A DNA stretch of 64,000 nt from NCBI GenBank assembly GCA_009664345.1, contig CP043547.1, positions 5,112,709 to 5,176,708 on the forward strand. The letters are read 5' to 3'. Positions 46,451-55,232 of the stretch are shown in pieces (positions within the stretch are counted from its first letter, which is position 1; each line of letters opens with the position of its first letter). Position numbers and translations under genes: made by a program. This DNA comes from Planctomycetales bacterium 10988. Its GTDB lineage: Bacteria > Planctomycetota > Planctomycetia > Pirellulales > Pb10988. The notes under the pieces are model-generated. The model did no database searches. It saw nothing but the letters and a program-made list of their open reading frames with translations, and had not been told where the DNA came from.

Positions 46451-47073
46451 ATATCGGCCTCTTGCTTGCAGCCGGTGGGTCTTCGCGACTGGGAAAACCG
46501 AAACAACTTCTCTCTTGGCAAGGCAAAACGCTCGTAGAACATACAGCTTGCCAGCTTCAATCCGCCGGTTGTCAAGCGGTGATCGTCATCTTTGGAGCAT
46601 ACGAATCACAAATTCGAAAAGCACTTTTGAATAGTTCCCAGCCCCTGACCTTGCTCACCAATCCCGACTGGGAAGAAGGTCAAGCAACGAGTCTTCGCTT
46701 TGGTTTGAAATCCCTCTCGGAACACTATCCTCAGACACAACGAGTCCTGATTGCCCTTTGCGATCAGCCTCTGATAACTCCCGAAGAATATGGCCAACTC
46801 ATCTCGCTTGCGACCGAGCATCGTTGCATGACGGCGACCAACTATCCTTCCGGAGCCGGGGTCCCTGCCTGCATTCCTTTTCCAGAATGCTCCTCGCTAC
46901 TCGATTCCCTCCAAGGCGACCAAGGTGCGAAACACTGGCTCCGCGCTCGATCTCCTCAATCGATCCAACTCCTCGATCTCCCTACCGCTCGCCTTGACCT
47001 TGACACCACCGAAGATTATCAAAAGCTCCTCAAGCAAATTTCCAGATCGAATAATAAAGTGTCAGAAAATTAA
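46447..47073 (+). CDS. MocA-type molybdenum cofactor cytidylyltransferase
   Basis: 208-aa nucleotidyltransferase of the MobA-like fold. The N-terminal signature LLAAGGSSRLGKPKQLLSW binds the nucleotide; CDQPLITPEEYGQL supplies the metal-binding Asp. In E. coli, MocA attaches CMP to molybdopterin for xanthine-oxidase-family enzymes, matching its place after an XdhC gene and a hydroxylase. The start overlaps the XdhC stop (ATGA). Its last codons form one arm of a long terminator hairpin. Confidence 0.9.
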   Translation: MNIGLLLAAGGSSRLGKPKQLLSWQGKTLVEHTACQLQSAGCQAVIVIFGAYESQIRKALLNSSQPLTLLTNPDWEEGQATSLRFGLKSLSEHYPQTQRVLIALCDQPLITPEEYGQLISLATEHRCMTATNYPSGAGVPACIPFPECSSLLDSLQGDQGAKHWLRARSPQSIQLLDLPTARLDLDTTEDYQKLLKQISRSNNKVSEN

Positions 47074-47098
47074 ATCATTAAAAATTTTCTGACACTTT
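47056..47098 (+). terminator. 16-pair perfect inverted repeat ending the hydroxylase operon
   Basis: AAAGTGTCAGAAAATT and AATTTTCTGACACTTT pair perfectly around an 11-base loop. The first arm covers the last five codons and part of the TAA of mocA. It is followed by a short GAAAAATTTTTC palindrome at 47107-47118. Very likely a transcript end. Confidence 0.75.
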
Positions 47099-47232
47099 CA
47101 ATAGTAGAAAAATTTTTCGAAGCAAGAGGAAATTTAACAGAGTCAGAACTCAGAATCGATTGCTTGTATCAATAACCTCCCCTATTTTTTCTTCTTTCGC
47201 CATTTCTCTGCCACGTTGATTTAACTCTCTTA

Positions 47233-48139
47233 GAGCGTGTTTGCGAATCCCAAAGCTTCCCTTTTTTAAGGACACAGACGTTTGAGCATTAAGTGAATCA
47301 TACTGATTTGTATCATCGCTTCACTAGTGGAAGGTTCGCGTTCATAATCCTTGCTCAACCGGCGGCTGCGACCCAGCCAACCGAAGGTTCGCTCGACGAT
47401 CCACCGCTTCGGCAAGACTTCAAAACCACCACGGCCTGACACGCGTTTGACGATTTCCAGCGTCCAGTGCAAGGTACTTCTCACCCACGCCGGCAGCCCG
47501 CTACGAGCGTACGCACCGTCCGCGAAAATCACCCGAAGCCGAGGAACATCTCGCTTCGCTTTTTGCAACACCAAGCGGGCTCCCTCCTGATCCTGAAGGT
47601 CCGCCGAATGCACCACGATCGCCAGGACCAAGCCCAGCGTATCGACGAGTAAATGCCGTTTTCTCCCGTTGATTTTCTTGCCAGCGTCGTACCCACGAGG
47701 CCCGCCCGCCTCGGTGGTTTTGACCGATTGACTGTCGAGAATCGCCGCCGAGGGCTTCGCGGATCGCTCCTCTTGTTTTCGTATTTTCGCTCGAAGTTTA
47801 CGGTGAATTTTCTCCCAAATGCCGAGATTTCGCCACACCCAAAACAGGTGGTAAACCGAATTCCAGTTGGGAAAATCATGCGGCAACAACCGCCAAGGAC
47901 AACCCGCTCGCAGGACGTAGAAAATCGCGTTGACCACTTCGAGGGAATCGAGCTGCCGCTTCGCTCCGACCTTCGCCGGTGGCGGCAGCAGGGGACGAAT
48001 CAAACGCCATTGACGATCGCTGAGGTCGGTGTAATCGTGAGGTCGTGACATCGGTGCGGCTCCTTGGTTATGGTTTTGTGGTGAATTCACAAGGGGGCGT
48101 ACCGATTTTTTTGTCAAATGTCAATTCGCAAACACGCTC
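47233..48139 (-). mobile_element. Complete IS5-family insertion sequence, 907 bases
   Basis: Bounded by perfect 16-base inverted repeats GAGCGTGTTTGCGAAT and ATTCGCAAACACGCTC, and flanked by a TTA on each side (47230-47232 and 48140-48142), a target duplication typical of this IS group. It holds one intact transposase. It lies 140 bases upstream of the Sel1 gene start, so it may have displaced that gene's promoter. Confidence 0.9.
47266..48051 (-). CDS. IS5-family DDE transposase, apparently intact
   Basis: 261-aa transposase. The N-terminal DUF4096-like domain reads LSDRQWRLIRPLLPPP and RAGCPWRLLPHDFPNW. The DDE residues are in ILDSQSVKTTE, VIFADGAYAR and RWIVERTFGWLGRSRRL, with the Y-x6-K-like pattern downstream. 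The ATG at 48051 has AAGGAG 9 bases upstream; a TTG at 48117 would add 22 residues without family character. It is uninterrupted, unlike every other transposase in this window. Confidence 0.9.
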   Translation of the reverse strand: MSRPHDYTDLSDRQWRLIRPLLPPPAKVGAKRQLDSLEVVNAIFYVLRAGCPWRLLPHDFPNWNSVYHLFWVWRNLGIWEKIHRKLRAKIRKQEERSAKPSAAILDSQSVKTTEAGGPRGYDAGKKINGRKRHLLVDTLGLVLAIVVHSADLQDQEGARLVLQKAKRDVPRLRVIFADGAYARSGLPAWVRSTLHWTLEIVKRVSGRGGFEVLPKRWIVERTFGWLGRSRRLSKDYEREPSTSEAMIQISMIHLMLKRLCP

Positions 48140-48280
48140 TTAGACTGTATGGCTCTCAAGAGTGAAGAACTAAAGACTGTCGAGACTTTTTGGATTCAAA
48201 GAGCTAAGGTGAAGTTAATTCTTTACCCTTCCTTCCCACAATACAGAGCATTGAGTGTCGCTCAAGTAAGCAGCAAATCG

Positions 48281-49237
48281 ATGAATAAACAAGTAAACAA
48301 ATTTGATCAACAGTTTGATGAGGCAATCGCCGATTATGTGGAGTTCCTTAAAGGTTCTCCCAATGCCGAACAACTACATGCTCATCTAGCAAAATATGAA
48401 ATCTGCAAAGTCCAAACTCTTCTTGAACCCGCTAGAAATGGAAATCCGGAGGCCCAAACATTATTGGGGATTTGTTACCTTCTCGGTTACGACACGGAGC
48501 TTGACTACGATCAATCCTTGGTATGGTTAGGCAAGGCCGCCGAGCAAAGCATAGCCTTGGCACAATGGTATTATGGCTATTCTTTTTATCATGGCCTTGG
48601 AGTGGATAAAGATTTTGAAAAAGCTTTCCAATGGTTTGACTTGGCCTCAAAGCAAGGCTTTACTGCCGCGTATATTAATCTCGGTATTCTGTATAAGAAC
48701 GGTCTAGGAGTCGAGGAGGATGTAGAGAAAGCCGTTGAATTGTACATGGTTGCCGCAAAGGAAGGATTTTGTGCAGCACAGCAAAATCTTGGACTTTACT
48801 ATTATCATCTTGGTGGAGAAGAAAATCTTGAAGAAGCATTTCGTTGGTTCTCTCTAGGAGCAAAAGCTGGCTTTGCCCCCTCTCAGTATTCACTCAGTGG
48901 TATGTATAAACAGGGATCCGGTGTCGAGCAGAATTATGAAGAGGCACTAAAGTGGCTACAAGCTTCCGCTGATCAAAACTTTGATCAGGCTTTTACTCAG
49001 TTGGGGTGTTACTATGCGAGCGGAGAGGAGCTATTTGAACAAGACTTTCAACAAGCTCACAAATGTTTTCTCAAAGCTGGAGAATTGGGAGATCGAAAAG
49101 CTTATTTTTATCTGAGTCACATGTATGAACATGGGCAAGGTGTGGAAAAAGACCTTGAAAAAGCAGATTACTATTATGATCTTTCAGGAAGTAGCCCATG
49201 GGTGTCTCCTTGGCCAGAGCTTTTCGAAGAGGAGTAA
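48281..49237 (+). CDS. Sel1-repeat protein (intact paralogue)
   Basis: 318-aa protein of about seven Sel1-like helical repeats of 36 residues, with units such as YYHGLGVDKDFEKAFQWFDLA and the consensus A...LG..Y..G.GVE.D. An N-terminal helical cap (FDQQFDEAIADYVEF) precedes the array. There is no signal peptide, so it is probably a cytoplasmic scaffold. The start at ATG 48281 is chosen because the second paralogue begins at the same point; the 44 extra in-frame residues upstream lack similarity and are partly IS-flanking. Sel1 proteins commonly mediate protein contacts; the partner is unknown. Confidence 0.82.
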   Translation: MNKQVNKFDQQFDEAIADYVEFLKGSPNAEQLHAHLAKYEICKVQTLLEPARNGNPEAQTLLGICYLLGYDTELDYDQSLVWLGKAAEQSIALAQWYYGYSFYHGLGVDKDFEKAFQWFDLASKQGFTAAYINLGILYKNGLGVEEDVEKAVELYMVAAKEGFCAAQQNLGLYYYHLGGEENLEEAFRWFSLGAKAGFAPSQYSLSGMYKQGSGVEQNYEEALKWLQASADQNFDQAFTQLGCYYASGEELFEQDFQQAHKCFLKAGELGDRKAYFYLSHMYEHGQGVEKDLEKADYYYDLSGSSPWVSPWPELFEEE

Positions 49238-49990
49238 CTCACGGCACACCTCCTCGTTGTTCTAATTGGGCAAGGTCTGTTCTGGTGCCAACGCCATTCC
49301 CTTCAACCTAAAACCAAAAAACGCTTTTGGCCTTTCGGCTAGCCGCAGAAAATAGATCGAGAGCCTATCGATGAATGAAGATTCAGAGACATTTGAACAA
49401 CAGCTTGATGAGGCAATCGCCGACTATACAGAGCTTTTAAAAAAAGCACCTAACATTGATCAGATACATGCTCATCTTGCAAACTATGAAATCTGCAAAG
49501 TTCAAACTCTCCTTGAGCCCGCTAGGGATGGAAATCCGAAGGCCCAAACCCTGTTAGGGATTTGCCACCTGGTCGGTTATGACACGGACTTGTGGTATCT
49601 TCAGTCCTCTGCTTGGCTTATGGGAGCCGCAAAACAGGGAGTCCCCTTAGCTCAGTGGTACACCGGTTATTCTTATTACCATGGGTTAGGTTTTCAGGAA
49701 GATTATGAAGAAACGAGAAGGTGGTATGAGGCTGCAACTCAGCAAAAGTTTTATCCGGCTTATGTCGGCTTAGGGATCCTCTATCATTTTGGTTTAGGTG
49801 TTGAGGAAGACCATGACAAAGCCTTTAGCCTGTATCTTCCTGCCGCTGAGGCCGGCTATGCTGCCGGACAATATCATGTTGGCAAGGCATATATCGAGGA
49901 AAGAGGGGTTGAAAAAAATTATCAAAAGGCTTTCGAATGGTTAAGCTTAGGCTCTGTCTGAAAAGGTTAGGCGATGATTAACTTCAAGTA

Positions 49991-51539
49991 GTCGTCCCTG
50001 AAAAAAGGTCTTTTTTTTCTCGCTTTTATCAAGCGAGGAGGGGAGTGCGGGTTCGGGGGGGAGCCATTGCTGGGCAGGTAAACGCTTCTTTGAGGAGCTT
50101 GAGGAGCAGGGCGAGCTGTTGCCACGGCCAACCAATCCGCGCAGGCCCGAAAGCCAAAAGTAGTTTTCGGATGTTCGCCGCCGCTCCAGCCAAGACCGCG
50201 TTGATCGCGTCACCGGCCAAGCCCTTGAGAAAGCAACGTCCCAGAAGGTGGTCCGACTTGAGGTGGCCGATCTTTGGCTCGATCGCGTTGCGGCGTCGGC
50301 GGCGTTTTTTCTGGGTCCGACTCAGGCCTCGCGTGCTGCTGCCGGCCAAGTGAACCCTCGCTGGACCACGGTAATCATGGCCGCGATATCCCTTGTCAAC
50401 GAAGGCGTCGCTCACCGCTTGGCCGGTCGTCGACTCGACCGTTTGCAGCGTCGCGGCGAGGGTGTGGCCGTCGTACGGATTGCCCTCGCACAGCCGCACG
50501 CCGACGACCCAATTGCCGCGATTGCTCGTCGCGAGGGCGATCTTTTGCCCGAATTCGTACCGCCGGTGGGCCTTGCCTTTGCTGATGCAAACCACCTCCG
50601 GCTCGTGGAGGCTGTAGAGTTTTTGCTTATCATGCGGCTGCTGCCGGTGGACGCGTTCGCACAAGAACAGCAGTTTTTCCAGGGAAAAATCGGGCTTCGG
50701 CTGCTTGCGGCGGACGTCGCGGATCCACCCGACCGAGGCAAGTGCGGAGCTTTTTGAGGCGGCGTCGCATCCGCTTGAACTGCTTGGCGTGGGCATAACG
50801 ACTCGCTTGCAGGGCGGCCTGCTTGGCGACGTTGACATACGATTGCCGCAGGCGAATGCCCCGCGTTTTGGCCGCCTTGCCGAGTTTGTGGATCGCCTTC
50901 AGCAGCAACTTCGAGTCGGCGGCGTGATATTTTTCTCCTGCACGGTCGTGTCGACGGTGACCTGCCGCAGCTCTTGAGGCCGGACTTGCTTGCTACGAAC
51001 GGCCAGAGCGAGGGTCTCTTCCAGCAGCTGTTGCAGCCGTTCGGCCCCGACGCGTTGCCGCCATTTGATGAGCGCGGTGGGATGAATCGGCGGCACATGT
51101 TGCATCGTCGTGAAGCCGCAAAAGCACTGCCAGTACGGGTTTTCCACCCAACGATCCAGCAGCGATTCGTCCGACTCGCCGAAGGCGTGCTTGAGATAAT
51201 GCAGCCCGACCATCAGCCGGGTGGCCTTCGCCGGAGCCCCGAAGTCGGCGGCATAACAGCCCTCGAACGCCGCCTCAAACCGCCGCCAATCGATCCGCTC
51301 GGCGAGACGAACAAGCGGATGCTCGGGGTTGAGAATCTGCTCGAACGACGCCCGAAACAGGTCCTGCTGGTTCGACTCTGGGTTCAAAGGCGGCTTCATC
51401 ACCGTTCTCCGTTTGCAAGGTTTGCAAGGTTTGCAAGGTCAAGGCCGAAAATCCTGGCAAAGTTTACCCTACCCTTCGCCGGTGTTAAAGCTATCATACC
51501 CAGGAAAAATTGAATTTTTAAGACTTTTTCAGGGAAGAC
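49991..51539 (-). mobile_element. IS5-family element (copy B) inserted into the outer IS
   Basis: 1549 bases with ends GTCGTCCCTGAAAAA and (reverse complement) GTCTTCCCTGAAAAA, flanked by CAAGTA on both sides (49985-49990 and 51540-51545; a following G may belong to the repeat). It is related to copy A at 38784-39859 but keeps the full internal region. Confidence 0.88.
50029..51402 (-). pseudogene. Frameshifted IS5-family transposase of copy B
   Basis: Begins at 51402 with LNPESNQQDLFRASFEQIL and reads QVTVDTTVQEKNI, then a 4-base loss relative to copy A shifts the frame just before SKLLLKAIHKLGK. A second shift, one extra base near 50730, falls between TCLGRV and IRDVRRKQ. The remaining C-terminal frame is good: DKGYRGHDY and RNAIEPKIGHLKSDHLLGR. 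At least two shifts make it inactive. Confidence 0.85.
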
Positions 51540-51546
51540 CAAGTAG

Positions 51547-52360
51547 CGTTGAATGATCGCCAGTTTGAGCATGCCGGCATAGTTGAGGGCGGTTTTCTCG
51601 AAGCGTGCGAAGACGCGACGGCATTCTTTCAGCCAGCCGATGACGCGTTCGACGATGTTGCGGCGGCGGTATTGAGCGGGATCGAACCCGGCCGCTCGCC
51701 GGTTTCGCTCGCTCGACTTGGAGGGGATTACCGGAGTGATTCCCAGCGACTCCAGGAGCTCGTCGATCCAATCTGCTCGGTAGGCTTTATCGCCCGCCAG
51801 CCGCATCGGCCAGGCCAGCGGTGGGCCGCACGAGTCGATGAAATCCTCTTCGGCACGTTCGAGCAACGGCGCAAGCGCGGTGCTCTCGTGGGCTTGTCCG
51901 GCAGTGAGATGGAAGGCCAGCGGATGTCCTTGCCCGTCGCACAGGAGGTGGATTTTCGTGGAAAAACCCCCGCGAGAACGGCCTAAGGCGTGGTCGCTTG
52001 GCTCGTGCGGGTCGCTTTTTTGCCGCCGCCTGCCGCACAACGATGGGCTCGGACGGAGGTCCCGTCGACGCACCACAGTTCGCCCTCGATCGCCCCGGTA
52101 TCGAGGTAGGCCGCTCGCAACCGATCGAGAATCTGGTCGAGCGTCCCGTCGGCATTCCAGGCATTGAAGCGGTGATAAATCGTCTGCCACGGGCCGTACT
52201 CCGCGGGAAGGTCTCGCCAAGGAGACCCGGTCCGCAACACCCACAAAATGGCGTTGATCACCTGGCGTCGATTCTTCGGTGGCCGCCCGGTCCGTTGAGG
52301 TTGAGGGAACAGATCGTGGATACATTCCCACTGATCGTCGGTCAGTTGATGGCGTGGCAT
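51547..52360 (-). pseudogene. Two-frame IS427-type transposase, 3' end cut off by the inner IS
   Basis: Frame A starts at 52360 (MPRHQLTDDQWECIHDLFPQ) and runs to 51983. Frame B overlaps and continues GGFSTKIHLLCDGQGHPLAFH through KAYRADW and RRNIVERVIGWLKECRR. The frames overlap at a run of six A followed by G (minus strand, 52015-52021), a typical site for -1 programmed frameshifting in this IS group. Without the inner IS, frame B would end IIQRYLKLIIA at a TAA beside the inverted repeat. The insertion replaces that end. Confidence 0.82.
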
Positions 52361-52810
52361 AAGAACCTCCTTGGCGAAAGAAACGAGTTCCTTCCAGTCT
52401 GAGAAAGTGCGAACAGAGATGCAAGTACCTTTTCAGACAGAGCCTAGCTGCCAAGGCAGGATATCCTCAGGCGCAGCATTCCTTAAGTGATTTGTATCTA
52501 GATGGATGGGGAGTCGAGCAAGACCACAAAGAGGCTTTCAAATGGATCAAGAAGTCCGCCAGTGAACATTACCCGGAGGGATTATCCGCGCTTGGATGTT
52601 TTTATGTAAATGGTTGGGGAGTTGAAAAAGACTATCAAAAGGCAAGAGACCTGTTTGATGAGGCTACCGATCTGGGATATTGGGACACTTATGCTTTTAT
52701 CGCCTTTTTATATCGAGAGGGTTTGGGCGTAGAAAAAGACCTTGAAAAGGCAGAGTACTATTATGACCTCTCAGAATGATAACTTTTTAACAATCACATC
52801 CTGTCTTTAC

Positions 52811-54074
52811 TGACCTGCCCCCGGGGATGGTACCACCGTTTAATATGGCTTTTGATGCGTTGCCTCTTTTTTACATCTTTTCTCTCTTGGCTTCTCTGGG
52901 AGCGGAAGGGGCGGGAGGTTGATAACCTAGCGAACTATCAGGTCGGATCGTGTTGTACTCCTTTCGCCAGATCTCGATCAGGACTTTCGCTTCCAAGAGG
53001 GTGTCGAACATTTCTCCGTTTAAACCTCATCTCGCAGCTAGCCGTAGAAGGACTCGATGTAGCCGTTCTCCCACGGGGAGCCCGGCTCGATGGAGAGCGT
53101 TTTGACCCTTACTCTCTCCAGCCAAGTGCGGGTTCGTCGGGAGGTAAACTCGGGACCGTTGTCCGAGCGAAGATGCTCCGGCACGCCTCGTCGAACAAAC
53201 AAATCACTCAAGCGTTCCAACACATGCTCGCTGGAAAGACGGCGTTCCACATCGATCGCCAAGCACTCTCGGGTGAACTCATCCAGCATCGTCAGCATTT
53301 GTAACGCTTGACCTTTTTCCAAGCGAGCATGTACGAAATTGTAACTCCAAACATGATTCGCATGGCAAGGTCGCAGCCGAACACACGAGCCATCCTTCAA
53401 CCACAAACGCCGACGCTTGGGCTGCTTGGTTGGCACTTTCAAGCCTTCTCTTCCCCACAGCCACTCGATCCGTTTGTAATTGACGTGCCAGCCTTCCCAC
53501 CGAAGATTGCGGTGATCAGTCGATCGCCATCGCGGCCGTTCACGCTCGCCAGCCGCACCATCGCTTGGACCAGTCGCTGTTCGTCCGACCGAACGTGGGG
53601 CACGCGGCGTTGCGTCGATCGCGGCTGTCCCAGTACTCGGCAAGCTCGGCGTTTGGAGACTTGATTACCCCCTAGGCTTCGCGAATGTGCTGCACCTCTC
53701 GGCAGCGTTTGGCTGGCGTCAGAAGTTTCCCGAGGCCGCCTCCCGCAGGATTGCTTTGTCAAGCTCCGCCTCGGCCAAAAGCCTCTTGAGACGGTCGTTT
53801 TCTTTCTCCAACTCTTTGAGCCGCTTGGCTTGATCGATGCGAACGCCGCAATATTCCTTGTGCCACTTGTAATAGGTTTGCTCGTGAATCTCCAGCCTCT
53901 TACAAGCCTGAGCCGCGGACAAACCTTGGGCCAGATGGACCTCCGCTTCGCGGAGCTTAGTAATGATCTGTTCGGGAAAAGGTCGCTTGCGGGTTTGGGT
54001 TGCCTCCTTCAAAGAGTGTCCAAAACCTAGATTTACTATATCACAGGCTGGACTCGATTCCGGGGGCAAGGTCA
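52811..54074 (-). mobile_element. Degraded IS3-family element
   Basis: 1264 bases, the normal IS3 size, with TG...CA ends: left TGACCTGCCCCCGG, right (reverse complement) TGACCTTGCCCCCGG. TTAC lies beside both ends with a one-base offset and may be the remains of a target duplication. It directly follows the Sel1 pseudogene. Confidence 0.8.
52871..54012 (-). pseudogene. IS3-family OrfA and broken OrfB transposase
   Basis: OrfA starts near 54012 (TTG after GGACACTC; KEATQTRKRPFPEQIITKLREAE, then helix-turn-helix and a Leu-rich EKENDRLKRLLAEAELDK coiled coil) and ends at 53719. OrfB is split. The N-terminal piece and the catalytic core (LTMLDEFTRECLAIDVER, HLRSDNGPEFTS, PWENGYIESF) lie in different frames, a TAG interrupts after ESFYG, and the C-terminal piece (NGEMFDTLLEAKVLIEIW, RPDSSLGYQPPAP) ends at 52871. 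Inactive. Confidence 0.8.
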
Positions 54075-54450
54075 CTTACCTGAGAGAAAAGCAACGATTA
54101 GCCACTGATCTTCCCCATAGCGGAATGGTTGTGACCATAGAGTTGATGGCAGCCGAACAAGATCTATGTCGGTCAACGACGCGCCCGCTGGGCTCTGGTG
54201 GGGCCGCTCCTCGTGACCGTGGTCGACCGCCTCAGCCACGATGTGATCCATGTGCTGTTCGTGGAAGATGATGAATGATCCAGCACTTTCTGTTGCAGCT
54301 TCTGAAGGTAGCGTTCTATGAAAGCGTTCGTGTTCGGTGATCAGAAGGCCGTCTGTTTCATCTCCGCACCAGTCTGTCGAACACCGCATCGAATGAAGAC
54401 GTGAACTTCGTGTCACGTTCGTGCATCCATAATTTGATGTCGAGATCGCT
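54075..54450 (-). pseudogene. C-terminal remnant of a phage/IS-type integrase catalytic domain
   Basis: Reading through several frame changes gives [15 protein letters not shown], then [16 protein letters not shown], then [28 protein letters not shown], the classic end of an rve-type integrase (D-x-K/F-T, N-A-x-I-E-R and the HEERPHQ motif). The frame is broken at least twice. It abuts the IS3 end, so the IS3 may have inserted into it. Confidence 0.65.
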
Positions 54451-54504
54451 CTCCTTTTTTTCTGGATTGTAGTTGACTTGACGAACTTGACGAGTAGACT
54501 AGCC

Positions 54505-54517
54505 TTTGTCTGACAAA
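54505..54517 (+). promoter_or_regulatory. GntR-type operator upstream of the regulator gene
   Basis: TTTGTCTGACAAA is a perfect 6-1-6 palindrome. Its core TTGTCTGACAA fits the known FadR-subfamily consensus T-N-G-T-N3-A-C-N-A exactly. It lies about 67 bases upstream of the GntR/FCD gene, as expected for autoregulation. Confidence 0.6.
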
Positions 54518-54583
54518 CAATTGCTGGTTCTTGCCGTTGCGGATCTGCTCACTTTGTTCTCTTCATAAAACTGCCTCGATGCC

Positions 54584-55231
54584 ATGCCCATGAAATCTCT
54601 TGAACTTCTTCCTCGGTTTCGTAAACATTTGCTCGATGGCGGGTACGCGCCCGGTGATCAATTGCTGCCGGAGACCGACTTGGCCGAGCGGTTTCAGGTG
54701 TCTCGCAGCACAATTCGTGAAGTTATTATGCATTTGTGCTTTTCCGGAGTGCTCGAAAGGGCGACCAGCCGCGGTACGGTAGTTCGCGAAATCAAGGCAA
54801 ATGTGCTAGAGGAAGATCTGGCATTTCGTTTGGCGATCTCGAATTATTGCTTTGCTGAGCTGAAGGAAACGCGGCTGTGTATGGAAACATCGGTATTGCC
54901 GTTGATTGTTCGCCGAATCACGCCCGAAGCGGCAAATCGGCTGAGCCAAAACATCGAAGAGATGAAGTCACTCGCTAGCCAACCCGAGCAAGCCGATTTG
55001 TTGGACAAAGATTTTCACTTGCAACTTCTCGATGTCTGTGGCAATCGACCATTGCGGTTGTTCTCACACGTGATCGCCCGATTGTTTGATCGCGCTTTCC
55101 GTCAGCAATTTCTCAACCGCAAGGCGGTGCTCAAATCCGCCAACGATCATCGCGAGATTTTGGACTCGATACTCTCCGGGGACTGCGATCAGGCGTCTGA
55201 GAGGCTTCGCTCGCACATCGAAGGAACCTGA
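54584..55231 (+). CDS. GntR/FadR-family transcriptional regulator with FCD domain
   Basis: 215-aa repressor or activator. The winged helix-turn-helix (residues about 10-70: LPETDLAERFQVSRSTIREVI and SGVLERATSRGTVV) is followed by a helical FCD ligand-binding domain (about 80-210: KETRLCMETSVLPLIVRRI, KDFHLQLLDVCGNRPL). The His and Asp residues for a metal site are partly present. It starts the catabolic cluster, 2 bases before the transporter gene, and probably senses the transported compound or a product. ATG at 54590 is an alternative start. Confidence 0.9.
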   Translation: MPMKSLELLPRFRKHLLDGGYAPGDQLLPETDLAERFQVSRSTIREVIMHLCFSGVLERATSRGTVVREIKANVLEEDLAFRLAISNYCFAELKETRLCMETSVLPLIVRRITPEAANRLSQNIEEMKSLASQPEQADLLDKDFHLQLLDVCGNRPLRLFSHVIARLFDRAFRQQFLNRKAVLKSANDHREILDSILSGDCDQASERLRSHIEGT

Positions 55232-55232
55232 A

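Larger units (their letters stand above)
49950..52444 (-). mobile_element. IS5-family (IS427-like) element interrupted by a second IS
   Basis: Perfect 17-base inverted ends GGCTCTGTCTGAAAAGG (49950-49966) and CCTTTTCAGACAGAGCC (52428-52444), flanked by TA on each side. Removing the inner element at 49991-51539 and one CAAGTA copy leaves about 940 bases, a normal size for the group, and restores the transposase C-terminus. Its presence in the Sel1 gene is therefore the older of the two insertions. Confidence 0.9.
49371..52779 (+). pseudogene. Second Sel1-repeat gene, interrupted by nested insertion sequences
   Basis: The gene is split into 49371-49949 (193 codons) and 52447-52779 (110 codons plus stop). 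Removing the element at 49950-52444 together with one copy of the flanking TA joins the codons for EWLSL directly to AAKAGYPQAQHSL in one frame and rebuilds Sel1 repeats across the join. The restored protein is 303 aa and closely similar to the neighbour at 48281, especially in the N-terminal 60 residues (LANYEICKVQTLLEPARDG). As it stands the 5' part ends WLSLGSV at a stop in the IS. Confidence 0.88.

Noticed and set aside
50412-51098. 228-aa minus-strand frame in IS copy B
   Set aside because: It mixes true transposase pieces with out-of-frame sequence; the real reading needs two frame corrections.
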